The translations under genes and the position numbers were made by a program. Below the pieces are notes generated by a model that saw only the letters and a list, made by a program, of their open reading frames with translations, had not been told where the DNA came from and did not search any database. A stretch of 52,181 bases of DNA from an aff. Roholtiella sp. LEGE 12411 (GTDB taxonomy: Bacteria; Cyanobacteriota; Cyanobacteriia; Cyanobacteriales; Nostocaceae), in contig NZ_JADEXR010000031.1 in assembly GCF_015206995.1 (NCBI RefSeq), positions 1 to 52,181 of the forward strand. The letters are read 5' to 3'. Each line of letters opens with the position of its first letter. The first letter of the stretch is position 1. Shown one piece after another: positions 33,445 through 42,313 of this stretch.

Positions 33445-33773
33445 TTAGTAGTCATTAGTTATGTAGAGACGTAAAATTTCGCGTCTCTACAAAGCTTAAA
33501 ATCTATTTTAAGGCTTGGGCTAGCAGCAAATAATAGCCTAAAATCAGCAATTTTTCACCAGTTACGGCTTAAATCTCCGTGCCACAAAGTGTTGCTCCAA
33601 AATATAGATGTGGCATCATTAAAACTATGTTATTTTTCATATTTATAAAATTTTAGTATTAGTATATTAATTATTCCAAAAAAAATAGAAACCTTGGAAT
33701 TTTATCAATAGATTTTGTAGTTATTTTTGTGAATTAAAAAAAGATTAGCTCTTTTTAAAGGGTAACATTTACT
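33445..33773. other. AT-rich gap upstream of the lipoprotein gene
   Basis: 329 bp. It holds the palindrome at 33463-33490, then a very AT-rich stretch to 33770 that should contain the promoter of the lipoprotein gene. Nothing else was recognised. Confidence 0.45.
33463..33490. repeat. GTAGAGACG palindrome, copy 2
   Basis: GTAGAGACG and CGTCTCTAC arms around an AT-rich loop; the same family as 7246-7274. It lies 18 bp past the stop at 33444 and may serve as its terminator. Confidence 0.7.
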
Positions 33774-35417
33774 ATGAAACGAATTATTCCAATGTTCGGT
33801 ATTATTTTAATGCTTAACGCCTGTGTCTCAAGCGTTAAAAGTTTCTCTCAGGCGACTAATGATGTCAACCCTAAAGCGGCAAACTGTCCAAAGGCTACAG
33901 TCGTCTCTTTACCTGTTTCCAATAAAAATGAAAGCTTTTATGACAGCTTTAATTATCATATCCGCAATATTGTAGCTGATGCTGAAAAAGTAAAGTTTCA
34001 GGCTTTAAAGCAGGATTTTGTTTTCTGCCGAGGTAACAACACTTGGACAGTGCAACCAGGAAGTTTACCCAAGGAATTACAGCCACAAAGCAACTATGTA
34101 GAATTTGCACAAGATTTAGTAAATCCTAAGTTAAAAAATCTTGGTTTTCAAGGTAAAACTTATCAGTATCGAGTTGTTAGGGAGCCAAAGTTCTCTTTGG
34201 AGGAAAACAACAATATATCAAGAACAGTTGAGCCAAAGCCAGCCGATGACAAAGTTGTTTTTGAGCTAGTTACTTCTAATAGTAAAAAGCCTCTTAAGCA
34301 AACGCTATATACTCTCAAAAACTTGCAGGACGTAGCAGTAAAAGCGGGATATTCGGCAACGGGAAATCAACTGGGTTTTCCCCGAATTACAGCATCTATA
34401 ATTTATGACAATCGCATTTGGTGGTCAGTGGCTTTTGAGCAAGGTGAAGGTAATAACGGTATTGCGACTATTGTTAGTTATGACCCACAAACTGATAATT
34501 TTACGCTCATTCAACCAGAAAAACTTGGGTTTACACAAATTACTGATTTAGCCATAACTGGAGATGCAAATAGTCCGACTTTTTGGATGGCTACTAATAT
34601 TAGTGGAGAAGGAAATATTTACATTCCTGCTAAAGGTTTAGTTGCTTATCGTCCCAATTCAAAAAACCTAAATTCTGGTTCTTTGACTTCCTACACTGTT
34701 CATAACAGCCCATTGGTTGGTGCAATTCCTGACAAGCTTAGGTTGGAAAACGATCAGCTTTGGGTTAGTACCGCTAACGGTGTTTGTCAAGTTAAATGGC
34801 AAGCTGCTGATAATCCTGAAAGTTGGTCTTGTTGGCGATTTACAGCAATGGCTAAACTGCCATCCAAGGGACTACCGCTTTATAGTAAGTTGAGTAATAA
34901 AACTTCTACTGCATCTTTATCATCTGGCAACAGTGAGGAAAATGTAGAAGTGTTGTGGTGGAGTCCTATTGACTTACAAACTCGCAAGGGACGCTATGAG
35001 GTACGATATCCTCAAGGCTTCACAGTGAAACTGGATGAAGGTGCAAGTATTTACGAGTTTCAGCGCTCTTTGCCACCAGGAAAACCCGCCGTTAATTGGC
35101 CTGGTTTTGAATGGCATTGGAATGGAAAACGCTTTGTGCGAGGATTGGATGAAGTTTCTCTTAATTTAGTTGGTGGTGGCCCTCAAGGCATTGGTTCTGG
35201 TCAACTCTCACCACAAGTTCCTATCAATTGGAATGCTATGCGTGGCGATTTAGAATTACTTCAGCTTTCCCCCAAATCTACCAGCATAAAATATTACTCT
35301 GGCTGGGTTGATGAAGCCATTCAACCATACTTGACGGTTGTAGCGCAAGAAAAGCCGCAAAACCCAGAACCAAATCCTTTGGAAGCTATCATCAAGCAAC
35401 TACAATCTGGCAAGTAA
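33774..35417 (+). CDS. Large hypothetical lipoprotein
   Basis: A 547-residue exported protein. The signal peptide ends in the lipobox LNAC with Cys17. The mature part is beta-rich: NNTWTVQPGSLP, IASIIYDNRIWWSVAFEQGEG-like segments (here RITASIIYDNRIWW), LWVSTANGVCQVKW and WNGKRFVRGLDEV. The repeated blades suggest a beta-propeller of the kind found in cell-surface or sensor proteins. No catalytic motif is seen. thiD starts 9 bp downstream, so they may be co-transcribed though unrelated in role. Confidence 0.75.
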   Translation: MKRIIPMFGIILMLNACVSSVKSFSQATNDVNPKAANCPKATVVSLPVSNKNESFYDSFNYHIRNIVADAEKVKFQALKQDFVFCRGNNTWTVQPGSLPKELQPQSNYVEFAQDLVNPKLKNLGFQGKTYQYRVVREPKFSLEENNNISRTVEPKPADDKVVFELVTSNSKKPLKQTLYTLKNLQDVAVKAGYSATGNQLGFPRITASIIYDNRIWWSVAFEQGEGNNGIATIVSYDPQTDNFTLIQPEKLGFTQITDLAITGDANSPTFWMATNISGEGNIYIPAKGLVAYRPNSKNLNSGSLTSYTVHNSPLVGAIPDKLRLENDQLWVSTANGVCQVKWQAADNPESWSCWRFTAMAKLPSKGLPLYSKLSNKTSTASLSSGNSEENVEVLWWSPIDLQTRKGRYEVRYPQGFTVKLDEGASIYEFQRSLPPGKPAVNWPGFEWHWNGKRFVRGLDEVSLNLVGGGPQGIGSGQLSPQVPINWNAMRGDLELLQLSPKSTSIKYYSGWVDEAIQPYLTVVAQEKPQNPEPNPLEAIIKQLQSGK

Positions 35418-35426
35418 TTTTCACTT

Positions 35427-36248
35427 ATGAACGCTCAAACAATATCCAGAGTGCCTGTTGCTTTAACTATTGCTGGTTCTGATAGTGGTGGTGGTGCGGG
35501 AATTCAAGCTGATTTACGCACCTTTGCCTTTCATTGTGTTCACGGTACTAGCGCTATAACCTGCGTTACGGCACAAAATACCTTGGGGGTAGTAAGAGTT
35601 GATGCTATGCCAATCGAGGCTGTTGTGGCGCAAATTCGGGCAGTGGTTGAGGATATTGGCGTGCAAGCTGCAAAAACCGGAATGTTGCTTAACCAGGAAA
35701 TTATTTTTGCTGTTGCCAAGCAGGTAGAAGCTTTACAAATCGATAATTTAGTGGTTGATCCAGTTATGGTATCACGCACGGGGGCACAATTGATTGATGA
35801 TGATGCTGTGAAAATTCTTCGTAATGCCTTGATTCCTAAAGCAGCTATTGTCACACCAAATCGCTATGAAGCCCAAATTTTGAGTGGTTTACAGATTCAT
35901 TCGCTGGATGATATGCAAGCTGCGGCCCAAATCATTCAGCAAAATTTCGGGGTAAAAGCTGTTTTAGTCAAGGGTGGAGGGATGCAAGGGAATTTGCGTG
36001 GTGTTGATATCTGGTTTGATGGGCAAAAGCTCGAAACTTTGACAACAAAACTGGTAGAGACAAAAAATACTCACGGTACTGGTTGTACCTTATCAGCTGC
36101 GATCGCTGCTAATCTGGCGATGGGAAAAAACTTGTGGGAAGCAGTAAAACAGGCAAAGGAGTATGTTACAACTGCACTCACTTACGCCCTCGACATTGGC
36201 AAAGGACAAGGCCCTGTGGGACACTTCTTCCCATTGTTACAAACTTAA
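35427..36248 (+). CDS. thiD: Hydroxymethylpyrimidine/phosphomethylpyrimidine kinase
   Basis: It phosphorylates HMP and HMP-phosphate for thiamine synthesis. It has a ribokinase fold of 273 residues with GSDSGGGAGIQADLRTF near the start, VVDPVMVSRTGAQL in the middle, VTPNRYEA, LVKGGG and the anion-hole NTHGTGCTLSAAIA near 230. No ThiE domain is fused. It follows the lipoprotein gene by 9 bp. No TPP riboswitch is visible. Confidence 0.95.
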   Translation: MNAQTISRVPVALTIAGSDSGGGAGIQADLRTFAFHCVHGTSAITCVTAQNTLGVVRVDAMPIEAVVAQIRAVVEDIGVQAAKTGMLLNQEIIFAVAKQVEALQIDNLVVDPVMVSRTGAQLIDDDAVKILRNALIPKAAIVTPNRYEAQILSGLQIHSLDDMQAAAQIIQQNFGVKAVLVKGGGMQGNLRGVDIWFDGQKLETLTTKLVETKNTHGTGCTLSAAIAANLAMGKNLWEAVKQAKEYVTTALTYALDIGKGQGPVGHFFPLLQT

Positions 36249-36431
36249 CCTCTTGGTCAGTTATCAGTGTTCAAATTGCTCCCTGTTCACCGACTACAGA
36301 CGATATTCAAAAAAATCTTTGCCCTCTGGGAATTTTTCTATTATTCTTGGGCATAGTTTCGGAGCTAACTTAATAGTCTGTTAGCATCTCTGTACGATCT
36401 AATAACCTTGATTTTTAATACCAAGTCCCCG

Positions 36432-37037
36432 ATGCGAGCAACCACAGGTTCCGTTCACCGGCATTTACCAATACCGACCACTCAAGCCTACCCTCCTTCT
36501 GTACCATTATCTGTATACCGAGAATTATCAACTGAGTTGCAAGCAACACAGGCAAGGTTAAATGCACTCACCGCCCAAAATCAACAATTAGCGCAGGAAA
36601 ATCAACTACTTCGCCAAGAAATTACCAAAGTCGTTCAGTCTTTTTTACACTTGCAAAAGCTTGTTGATTCCGGTGCTCAGCCCAGTTATCATCAAGCTAA
36701 CCATGCTGCTGGCGCTGTGAAAAGTGCAGCCAAGCCAGTTACCGAAGCACGCCAAAGTCAGCAGGTTTCACGTCCACGTCAACCCGCAGCGTCTAAAGTG
36801 CCTCCCGGAAAAAGCCGCCGTAAACACTTCTCTGCGCCTGTAATGGAAATGGGTTTCCCAATACCAGAACCAGTCTTTATAGAAGAACAGCAAGTACGCT
36901 ACTATCCCATTGCTGAGCCTGAGATAAAAGAACTCAGTGGCTGGTGGTTAGTTATCACCATTATATTAATCATGCTTACTGCTTTTGGCGCTGGGTATTT
37001 GGTGGTACGTCCCCTGTTTGAACATCAAAATCGTTAA
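36432..37037 (+). CDS. Hypothetical coiled-coil protein with C-terminal membrane helix
   Basis: A 201-residue protein. The ATG at 36432 is used rather than an in-frame TTG at 36408. A leucine-zipper-like coiled coil (SVYRELSTELQATQARLNALTAQNQQLAQENQLLRQEI) is followed by a basic, proline-rich linker and one C-terminal membrane helix (WWLVITIILIMLTAFGAGYLVV). Tail-anchored topology with the coiled coil in the cytoplasm is likely. Similar proteins are common in cyanobacteria (from memory), without known function. The glnB gene follows after 358 bp. Confidence 0.7.
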   Translation: MRATTGSVHRHLPIPTTQAYPPSVPLSVYRELSTELQATQARLNALTAQNQQLAQENQLLRQEITKVVQSFLHLQKLVDSGAQPSYHQANHAAGAVKSAAKPVTEARQSQQVSRPRQPAASKVPPGKSRRKHFSAPVMEMGFPIPEPVFIEEQQVRYYPIAEPEIKELSGWWLVITIILIMLTAFGAGYLVVRPLFEHQNR

Positions 37038-37734
<697 letters not shown>

Positions 37735-38156
37735 GTGCTAAATACTGAATACTAAGTGGCAGTATGGTGGGCCTTGCTGAATAGTAGGATGAAATATATC
37801 GAAAAGGCTAAACTTTTAGATAGTTTTTTATTTCTTAAATCAGCAACGCTTCCTATTAAGTTGGATATAGTAGCGAAAGTAAGTAAGAAACTGTAACGAG
37901 GTTTCTTACTTTTTTGCACTTTATTCTCTTGTAATTGGTTATTTTCACCTACTAATTTTGCTCCCCTTTCTTGGGCGATCGCGCCTGGGATCACTTGCTT
38001 AAGGATTTTATGAGGTGAGTTGCCAAATTAGGCGATCGCTGTTGTGTGGAAGAGGTGAAAAAATGCTTTTGAAAAGTTGAAAGTAAGAAATGTTAAAACT
38101 GAGTTTCTTAATTGAGTTGTCATAATGAAATGTTAACTCTTCTTGCGCGGTAATGG
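37735..38156. other. Gap between glnB and the acetyltransferase
   Basis: 422 bp with several inverted repeats, the clearest at 37881-37911 (AAGTAAGAAAC / GTTTCTTACTT followed by T's), probably the glnB terminator. An 80-codon minus-strand frame over this repeat (37752-37994) is rejected. Confidence 0.55.
37881..37914 (+). terminator. Stem-loop terminator after glnB
   Basis: An 11-bp stem AAGTAAGAAAC/GTTTCTTACTT, with TTTTT following on the plus strand. It belongs to a common Nostoc repeat type. 147 bp after the glnB stop. Confidence 0.6.
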
Positions 38157-38597
38157 CTATTGCACTGTTTTTGACATCATAATTATTTTGGAGTTATTAC
38201 AAAACTCACACTTCTCATAGAATGCTGAGGCTGGACTATCTTGCGCTGTCAATAGATAGATATTATTGACACCTTGACTCACTAAATTTTGGGAAAGTAC
38301 ATCCATAATTTTCGTACCAATTCCGCTTCGCTGCTTAGTGGAATCAATACACATTTCTCTCAGGTAAAAGCTTTTACCTTGATACCATCTTTCAATATAA
38401 CCAATAGCAAAACCGATAATTCTATCCTCTGAGATTGCAACAACACTGTGTGACCTTGGCATATTATAAAAATCTTCCAATCTGTTCAAAGCTGATTCAA
38501 TCTCCCAGTTTTCATTCCAAGGAGGATTGCTAAAAACTGAAACAAACAAGTCCGCGCATTCTTTCAAGTGTTGATGTTCAATTGGTTGTAGTTTCAT
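38157..38597 (-). CDS. GNAT-family N-acetyltransferase
   Basis: A 146-residue acetyl-CoA-dependent transferase. Acetyl-CoA motif A is REMCIDSTKQRSGIGTKIMDVLSQ, with VVAISEDRIIGFAIGYIE before it and NIYLLTAQDSPASAFYEKCEF after it, the standard GNAT order. The N-terminus (VFSNPPWNENWEIESALNRLEDFY) resembles the aminoglycoside 6'-acetyltransferase-like branch, but the substrate cannot be read from sequence. It stands alone, next to the gene remnants at 38.6-39.1 kb. Confidence 0.88.
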   Translation of the reverse strand: MKLQPIEHQHLKECADLFVSVFSNPPWNENWEIESALNRLEDFYNMPRSHSVVAISEDRIIGFAIGYIERWYQGKSFYLREMCIDSTKQRSGIGTKIMDVLSQNLVSQGVNNIYLLTAQDSPASAFYEKCEFCNNSKIIMMSKTVQ

Positions 38598-38640
38598 TTG
38601 AAATCATTAGGAATTACGCTCCCTAACTGCTCACGTATCA

Positions 38641-38784
38641 TCATGATTTGACTCCTAGTTCATCTTCCAAACTGCGAATCTGCTGTCTAAGTGGGGGCTG
38701 GGAAATACACAACCGCTCTGCTGCTCTACTAAAGTGCAGTTCCTCAGCCACCGCGATGAAGTAGTGCAGATGCCGTAGTTCCAT
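38641..38784 (-). pseudogene. LysR-family regulator, N-terminal stub
   Basis: Forty-seven codons from an ATG at 38784 to TGA at 38641 give a textbook LysR helix-turn-helix: [20 protein letters not shown], then [25 protein letters not shown]. The effector domain of about 250 residues is missing. A normal gene of this family, divergent from an oxidoreductase, was probably here; both partners are now truncated. Confidence 0.85.
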
Positions 38785-38902
38785 CACACTTATATGTCTA
38801 ACCTATTAATCCTAGTCAAATATATATTGGACAGTCGCATAGCTGTCTCCTATCTTAAGAAATATGAGGCGCGTCTCATCATTTTTGTATTGGAGAAAAC
38901 AA

Positions 38903-39001
38903 ATGAACTCAGACAGAAATCGTGTCGCTCCTAAAGTTTGGTTGATTACAGGAGGCGTTGCTGAATCCAGGTATGAATTATGCAGGAACCTTTCCGCCTA
39001 A
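38903..39001 (+). pseudogene. Short-chain dehydrogenase, N-terminal stub
   Basis: From ATG 38903, with GGAG upstream, the frame reads NSDRNRVAPKVWLITGG. VWLITG is the first strand and start of the TGxxxGxG loop of SDR enzymes. After GG the frame continues into an unrelated tail and stops at 39001. The break coincides with GGCGTTGCTGA, which resembles an insertion-sequence end (inference). It was probably the target gene of the divergent LysR stub. Confidence 0.7.
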
Positions 39002-39122
39002 ACACCTCTAGCAGCGTACTATGCGGAAAGATTCTGCCTAAACGCCGAATTGGGATCTTAGGCGGAAAGTCTCTGTCTATTCAACCACCGTGAGGTCTTA
39101 GGCAGAATGTTTCCGTCTAATA
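38951..39122. repeat. Repeat-rich scar with CCGCCTAA inverted repeats
   Basis: From GGCGTTGCTGA to about 39122 the sequence holds TTTCCGCCTAA (38991-39001), TTCTGCCTAA, TTAGGCGGAAA (from about 39059), and TTAGGCAGAA, an interleaved set of inverted repeats. No ORF is present. It is probably the remnant of a mobile element that broke the SDR gene. Confidence 0.55.
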
Positions 39123-39159
39123 TAGTTAGGTACTGTCCCATCTCCTTCACCTACCTCTT

Positions 39160-39576
39160 ATGCCAGATCAACCTGCACCAGAAATCGAGCTGCTACGTGC
39201 AGCGTACGCAGCCTTCAACGCGCGTGACATTGATGCCGCCCTCGCCCTCATGGCTCCCGACGTGGTTTGGCCGAGGGCATTCAAAGGCGGTTTTGTCCGT
39301 GGGCCTGAAGAAGTCCGCGCTTACTGGACGGAGCAGTGGAGCGAGATCAATGGACACGTCGAGCCGGTTGCCTTTCACCCGGAGGAGGCCGGGCGCATTT
39401 TGGTCGATGTGCATCAGGTCGTGCGCGACAAGGCTTACGCAGTTCTTGCCGATGAGCACGTGGGCCACCGTTTCACCATTGAGCATGGCTTGATTCAAGC
39501 CATGGAAGTCTGTCCACTTCCATCGGAGGATTTGGCTACTCGCTGGCAGGAGATTGCTGCGGATGTTGCGTTTTAA
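39160..39576 (+). CDS. NTF2/SnoaL-like protein, probably horizontally acquired
   Basis: A 138-residue cone-shaped alpha+beta barrel protein: IELLRAAYAAFNARDIDAALALMAPDVVWPR, then GPEEVRAYWTEQWSEI, and VDVHQVVRDKAYAVLADEHVGHRFTIEHGLIQAME. The family includes ketosteroid isomerases, polyketide cyclases and many uncharacterised members. Codon use is strikingly GC-rich (GCC, CTC, GTC, CGC) compared with every neighbour, and no HIP1 site is present, so transfer from a high-GC bacterium is likely. It lies next to truncated LysR/SDR genes and repeats. Confidence 0.85.
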   Translation: MPDQPAPEIELLRAAYAAFNARDIDAALALMAPDVVWPRAFKGGFVRGPEEVRAYWTEQWSEINGHVEPVAFHPEEAGRILVDVHQVVRDKAYAVLADEHVGHRFTIEHGLIQAMEVCPLPSEDLATRWQEIAADVAF

Positions 39577-39772
39577 GGACTGGGCTTGTACTTCGAGATG
39601 GTCTTTCGGGAAACAACCCTTGATTATTGGTGGGAGAGTAGTTGAAAGGATGTGGGTAAGGGGCGATCGCTTCTAGACTTGGGTTTGACGTTTTGCCTAA
39701 TAATCAAGCATGGTCTTGTGTTGGGCTATTTCGGCAAAAACTAGACTACTTATTTTTTGGCTACTGAAAATA

Positions 39773-40354
39773 CTAATTCTCAGATAGCTTTTCTAATTGC
39801 GGAAGTAAAGCTGTAAAAGCCTTGCCGCGATGGCTAATTGACCCCTTAAATTCTCGCGTCATCTCAGCAAAGGTTAATTGCTTATCTGGAACGTAAAAAA
39901 TTGGGTCATAGCCAAAACCACCATCACCACGCGGTGCATGGAGAATTTCACCACGACAAACTCCTTCAGCTTGTAATACGATCGCACCATCAGGACGAGC
40001 GATCGCTACTGCACAAACAAATTGAGCTTGGCGATTTACTTCATCGCCTAATTCCCGCAATAGCCTAGCAATACGTTCTACATCAGTTTTGCCGTAACGT
40101 GCAGAATATACCCCTGGTGCGCCATTGAGGGCATCTACTTGCAAGCCAGAATCATCGGCGATCGCCCACTGTCCTGTTGCTTGTGCGATTTGGGAGGCTT
40201 TGAGACAAGCATTTGCTGCAAAGGTGTCGCCTGTCTCTTCAATTTCTAATTCTTCGGGTTTGAGAGTTAATTCCCAACCAGAATTTTCCAGGTAAGCTTG
40301 CATTTCCCGCAATTTACCTGGGTTTCCTGTTGCTACTACGAGTAATTTGGGCAT
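39773..40354 (-). CDS. rdgB: RdgB/HAM1 non-canonical purine NTP pyrophosphatase
   Basis: It removes dITP, ITP and XTP from the nucleotide pool by hydrolysis to the monophosphate. It has 193 residues, the family length. The N-terminal VVATGNPGKLREM, ADDSGLQVDALNGAPGVYSARYG and the C-terminal SHRGKAF motif are all present, along with GFGYDPIFYVP. It is followed upstream by the phosphohexomutase on the same strand, with heptamer repeats between. Confidence 0.96.
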   Translation of the reverse strand: MPKLLVVATGNPGKLREMQAYLENSGWELTLKPEELEIEETGDTFAANACLKASQIAQATGQWAIADDSGLQVDALNGAPGVYSARYGKTDVERIARLLRELGDEVNRQAQFVCAVAIARPDGAIVLQAEGVCRGEILHAPRGDGGFGYDPIFYVPDKQLTFAEMTREFKGSISHRGKAFTALLPQLEKLSEN

Positions 40355-40440
40355 GGGGCATTAGGCATTGGGCATTGGGCATTGGGCATTGGGCATTGGT
40401 CATTATTTTTAGACAAATGACAAATGATTAATAACCAATT
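40355..40440. repeat. Tandem GGGCATT heptamers
   Basis: About six consecutive units of (A)TTGGGC occur at 40358-40402. They lie between the rdgB start and the mutase stop. Confidence 0.75.
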
Positions 40441-41877
40441 TTACTCTGCCCAGTGTTTCGCCCAAGCGAGAGTTTGATGCACTTGTTCGAGTGTAGGGGC
40501 TTCACAGTAGAGGCGTAAAACTGGTTCAGTACCGCTAAAGCGAATCATTAACCAGCTTTTGTCGGCTAGGCGATACTTGTAGCCGTCAATTGTTTGACAA
40601 TCAATCACTGCTTTACCAGCGATTTCTGTTAAGGGTTGGGTTTGCAGTTGTTGCAAAAGACGCGATCGCACTTCCATACTTGCTAAGGGCAAATCAACGC
40701 GATCATAAGCTGAGCTAAACCCTGTTTGTTCCTGCAAGTGGCGATAATACTCACCTAAATCTAACCCGGATTCGACGATCGCTTCTAGTACGTACAATGC
40801 TGATAGCAGTGCATCGCGTTCGGGAATATGGCTACCATAACCAATTCCTCCCGATTCTTCGCCACCGAGTAATACCTCGGCTGTTAACATTCGGTCAGCA
40901 ATATATTTATAACCAACTGCTGTCTCAAATACAGACAAATTATGCAATGCTGCTACAAGGGGCATCAAGTCAGAACCACTGACAGTTTTAACTATTTCAC
41001 CCTTGAAGCCGCGTCGTAAAGTTAAGTGGTCGATTAATATTGGGATTAACACTTGGGAACTCAAGAAGTTGGCTTCTTTGTCCACAGCCGCGATGCGATC
41101 GCAGTCCCCGTCAAATACCAACCCCACTGTTAAACCTGATTTATCCGTTTCTCCATGAGTTTTAATGACTTCAAATAGACGCGAAAGGTATTTAGGTAAG
41201 GGTTCCGGCGCACCACCACCAAACAAGGGGTCACGTTCGCTGTTGATTTCTTTGACTTGATCGCCCAGTAATCTTGGTAGTCCGCCAGCAGCAGCGCCAT
41301 GCATGACATCAGCGAATAAAGTTAGTTTGCCAGAGGCGATCGCCTCCCGAATTTTGGCAATATCAACTTTACGTTCTAATGCTTCGGTATAGCTGGGCCA
41401 AGGATCGAATTTCTCTTGCTTGCCTGGGGTAGTTGTTGGTGGTACTCCCTCTGACAACAGCGCTTCTATCTCCTTTGTGACTTCTGGCGGTACAGAGCCA
41501 CCAAAAGAACCCTTGACTTTGAGACCTAAATATGTACCTGGATTGTGACTCGCGGTAATTACTAACGCCCCTAAAGCATTAAGTTGTTTTGCTGCCCAGC
41601 TAAAAGCTGGAGTTGGAGCAAAGGTTTCACTGAGCAAAACATCAAATCCGACAGCGCTAACAGTATCGGCAACAGCACGAGCAAAGTCTTCCGCCATAAA
41701 TCGGCGGTCATAACCGACAATAATCGTCCGGCTACCGACCGCAGAATAATATGTATTAAATAATACTTTTGCAGCAACTGGCGCGACCAGGGCTAGGCGT
41801 TCAAAGGTGAATTCATCACCAATAATGCCCCGCCAGCCGTCTGTACCAAACTTGATTGAGTTAGCTACAACTGGCAT
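40441..41877 (-). CDS. Phosphoglucomutase/phosphomannomutase family protein
   Basis: A 478-residue alpha-D-phosphohexomutase. The phosphoserine is S110 in ITASHNPGTYLGLK, the metal loop is FDGDCDRIAAVD, the sugar loop GGEESGGIGYG, and the phosphate-binding C-terminal domain has RFSGTEPVLRLY. It interconverts hexose 1- and 6-phosphates for glycogen or surface-sugar synthesis. Glucose versus mannose preference cannot be set by reading alone. The length is on the shorter, PMM/PGM-like side rather than the 540-residue Pgm type. Confidence 0.93.
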   Translation of the reverse strand: MPVVANSIKFGTDGWRGIIGDEFTFERLALVAPVAAKVLFNTYYSAVGSRTIIVGYDRRFMAEDFARAVADTVSAVGFDVLLSETFAPTPAFSWAAKQLNALGALVITASHNPGTYLGLKVKGSFGGSVPPEVTKEIEALLSEGVPPTTTPGKQEKFDPWPSYTEALERKVDIAKIREAIASGKLTLFADVMHGAAAGGLPRLLGDQVKEINSERDPLFGGGAPEPLPKYLSRLFEVIKTHGETDKSGLTVGLVFDGDCDRIAAVDKEANFLSSQVLIPILIDHLTLRRGFKGEIVKTVSGSDLMPLVAALHNLSVFETAVGYKYIADRMLTAEVLLGGEESGGIGYGSHIPERDALLSALYVLEAIVESGLDLGEYYRHLQEQTGFSSAYDRVDLPLASMEVRSRLLQQLQTQPLTEIAGKAVIDCQTIDGYKYRLADKSWLMIRFSGTEPVLRLYCEAPTLEQVHQTLAWAKHWAE

Positions 41878-42313
41878 CTAAGTATCCTAACTGTCTACTT
41901 GAAGATTTTAGCATTTATACAGGATGCAATGTAAAAAAAAGATATAGTAAAAATATGTACGGATGAAATTAGGCTATTTTGAAACAAAAATAAGCAAATT
42001 TGTACAATATATCATAGGTGCGATCGCCTGCATAGATACAAGTTTATTGAAAGCGACGGGAAACTCCATCCCCAGGTATATGTAGAGAGATAGCGCCCCG
42101 CCGCTTTGGGCATAGGGCATTGGTAGCTTCTTTCCCATGCCCCATGCCCCATGCCCCATGCCCTTGTGCATGGAGTTTTTCATTGTGCCCAATCGCCTTC
42201 AACAAGTTACCTATGGCAGCATATAGTAGCCCTCCTAGTTTTTTTCTGGGAGGGCGTTTTATTGTTTAACTGTCTCAAAGCGATCGCCCACGTATACTAA
42301 CTAGCAACTTGGG
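41878..42313. other. Gap with repeats and a lone stem-loop
   Basis: 436 bp. It holds a heptamer tract of CCCCATG units (about 42135-42165) and the stem-loop at 42229-42260. A 72-codon frame across the repeats is rejected. Confidence 0.5.
42229..42260 (+). terminator. Strong stem-loop without an upstream plus-strand gene
   Basis: GCCCTCCTAG (42229-42238) pairs with CTGGGAGGGC (42246-42255) around a T7 loop, followed by GTTTTATT on the plus strand. No plus-strand gene precedes it. It may end an unannotated small RNA, or simply serve the minus-strand gene at 42314 as a 3' structure. Confidence 0.5.

Noticed and set aside
35418-35426. TPP riboswitch controlling thiD
   Set aside because: The gene starts 9 bases after the preceding stop, so there is no room for an aptamer.
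37752-37994. 80-codon minus-strand frame after glnB
   Set aside because: It runs across a dispersed hairpin repeat, has no family features and no ribosome site.
40355-40440. Heptamer tract as a possible CRISPR or origin iteron
   Set aside because: Seven-base tandem units of this kind recur at many gene ends in the window and in Nostoc genomes; there is no DnaA box cluster or spacer structure.
41974-42192. 72-codon minus-strand frame
   Set aside because: Its start is made of CCCCATG heptamer repeats (GMGHGAWGMG), a typical repeat artefact.
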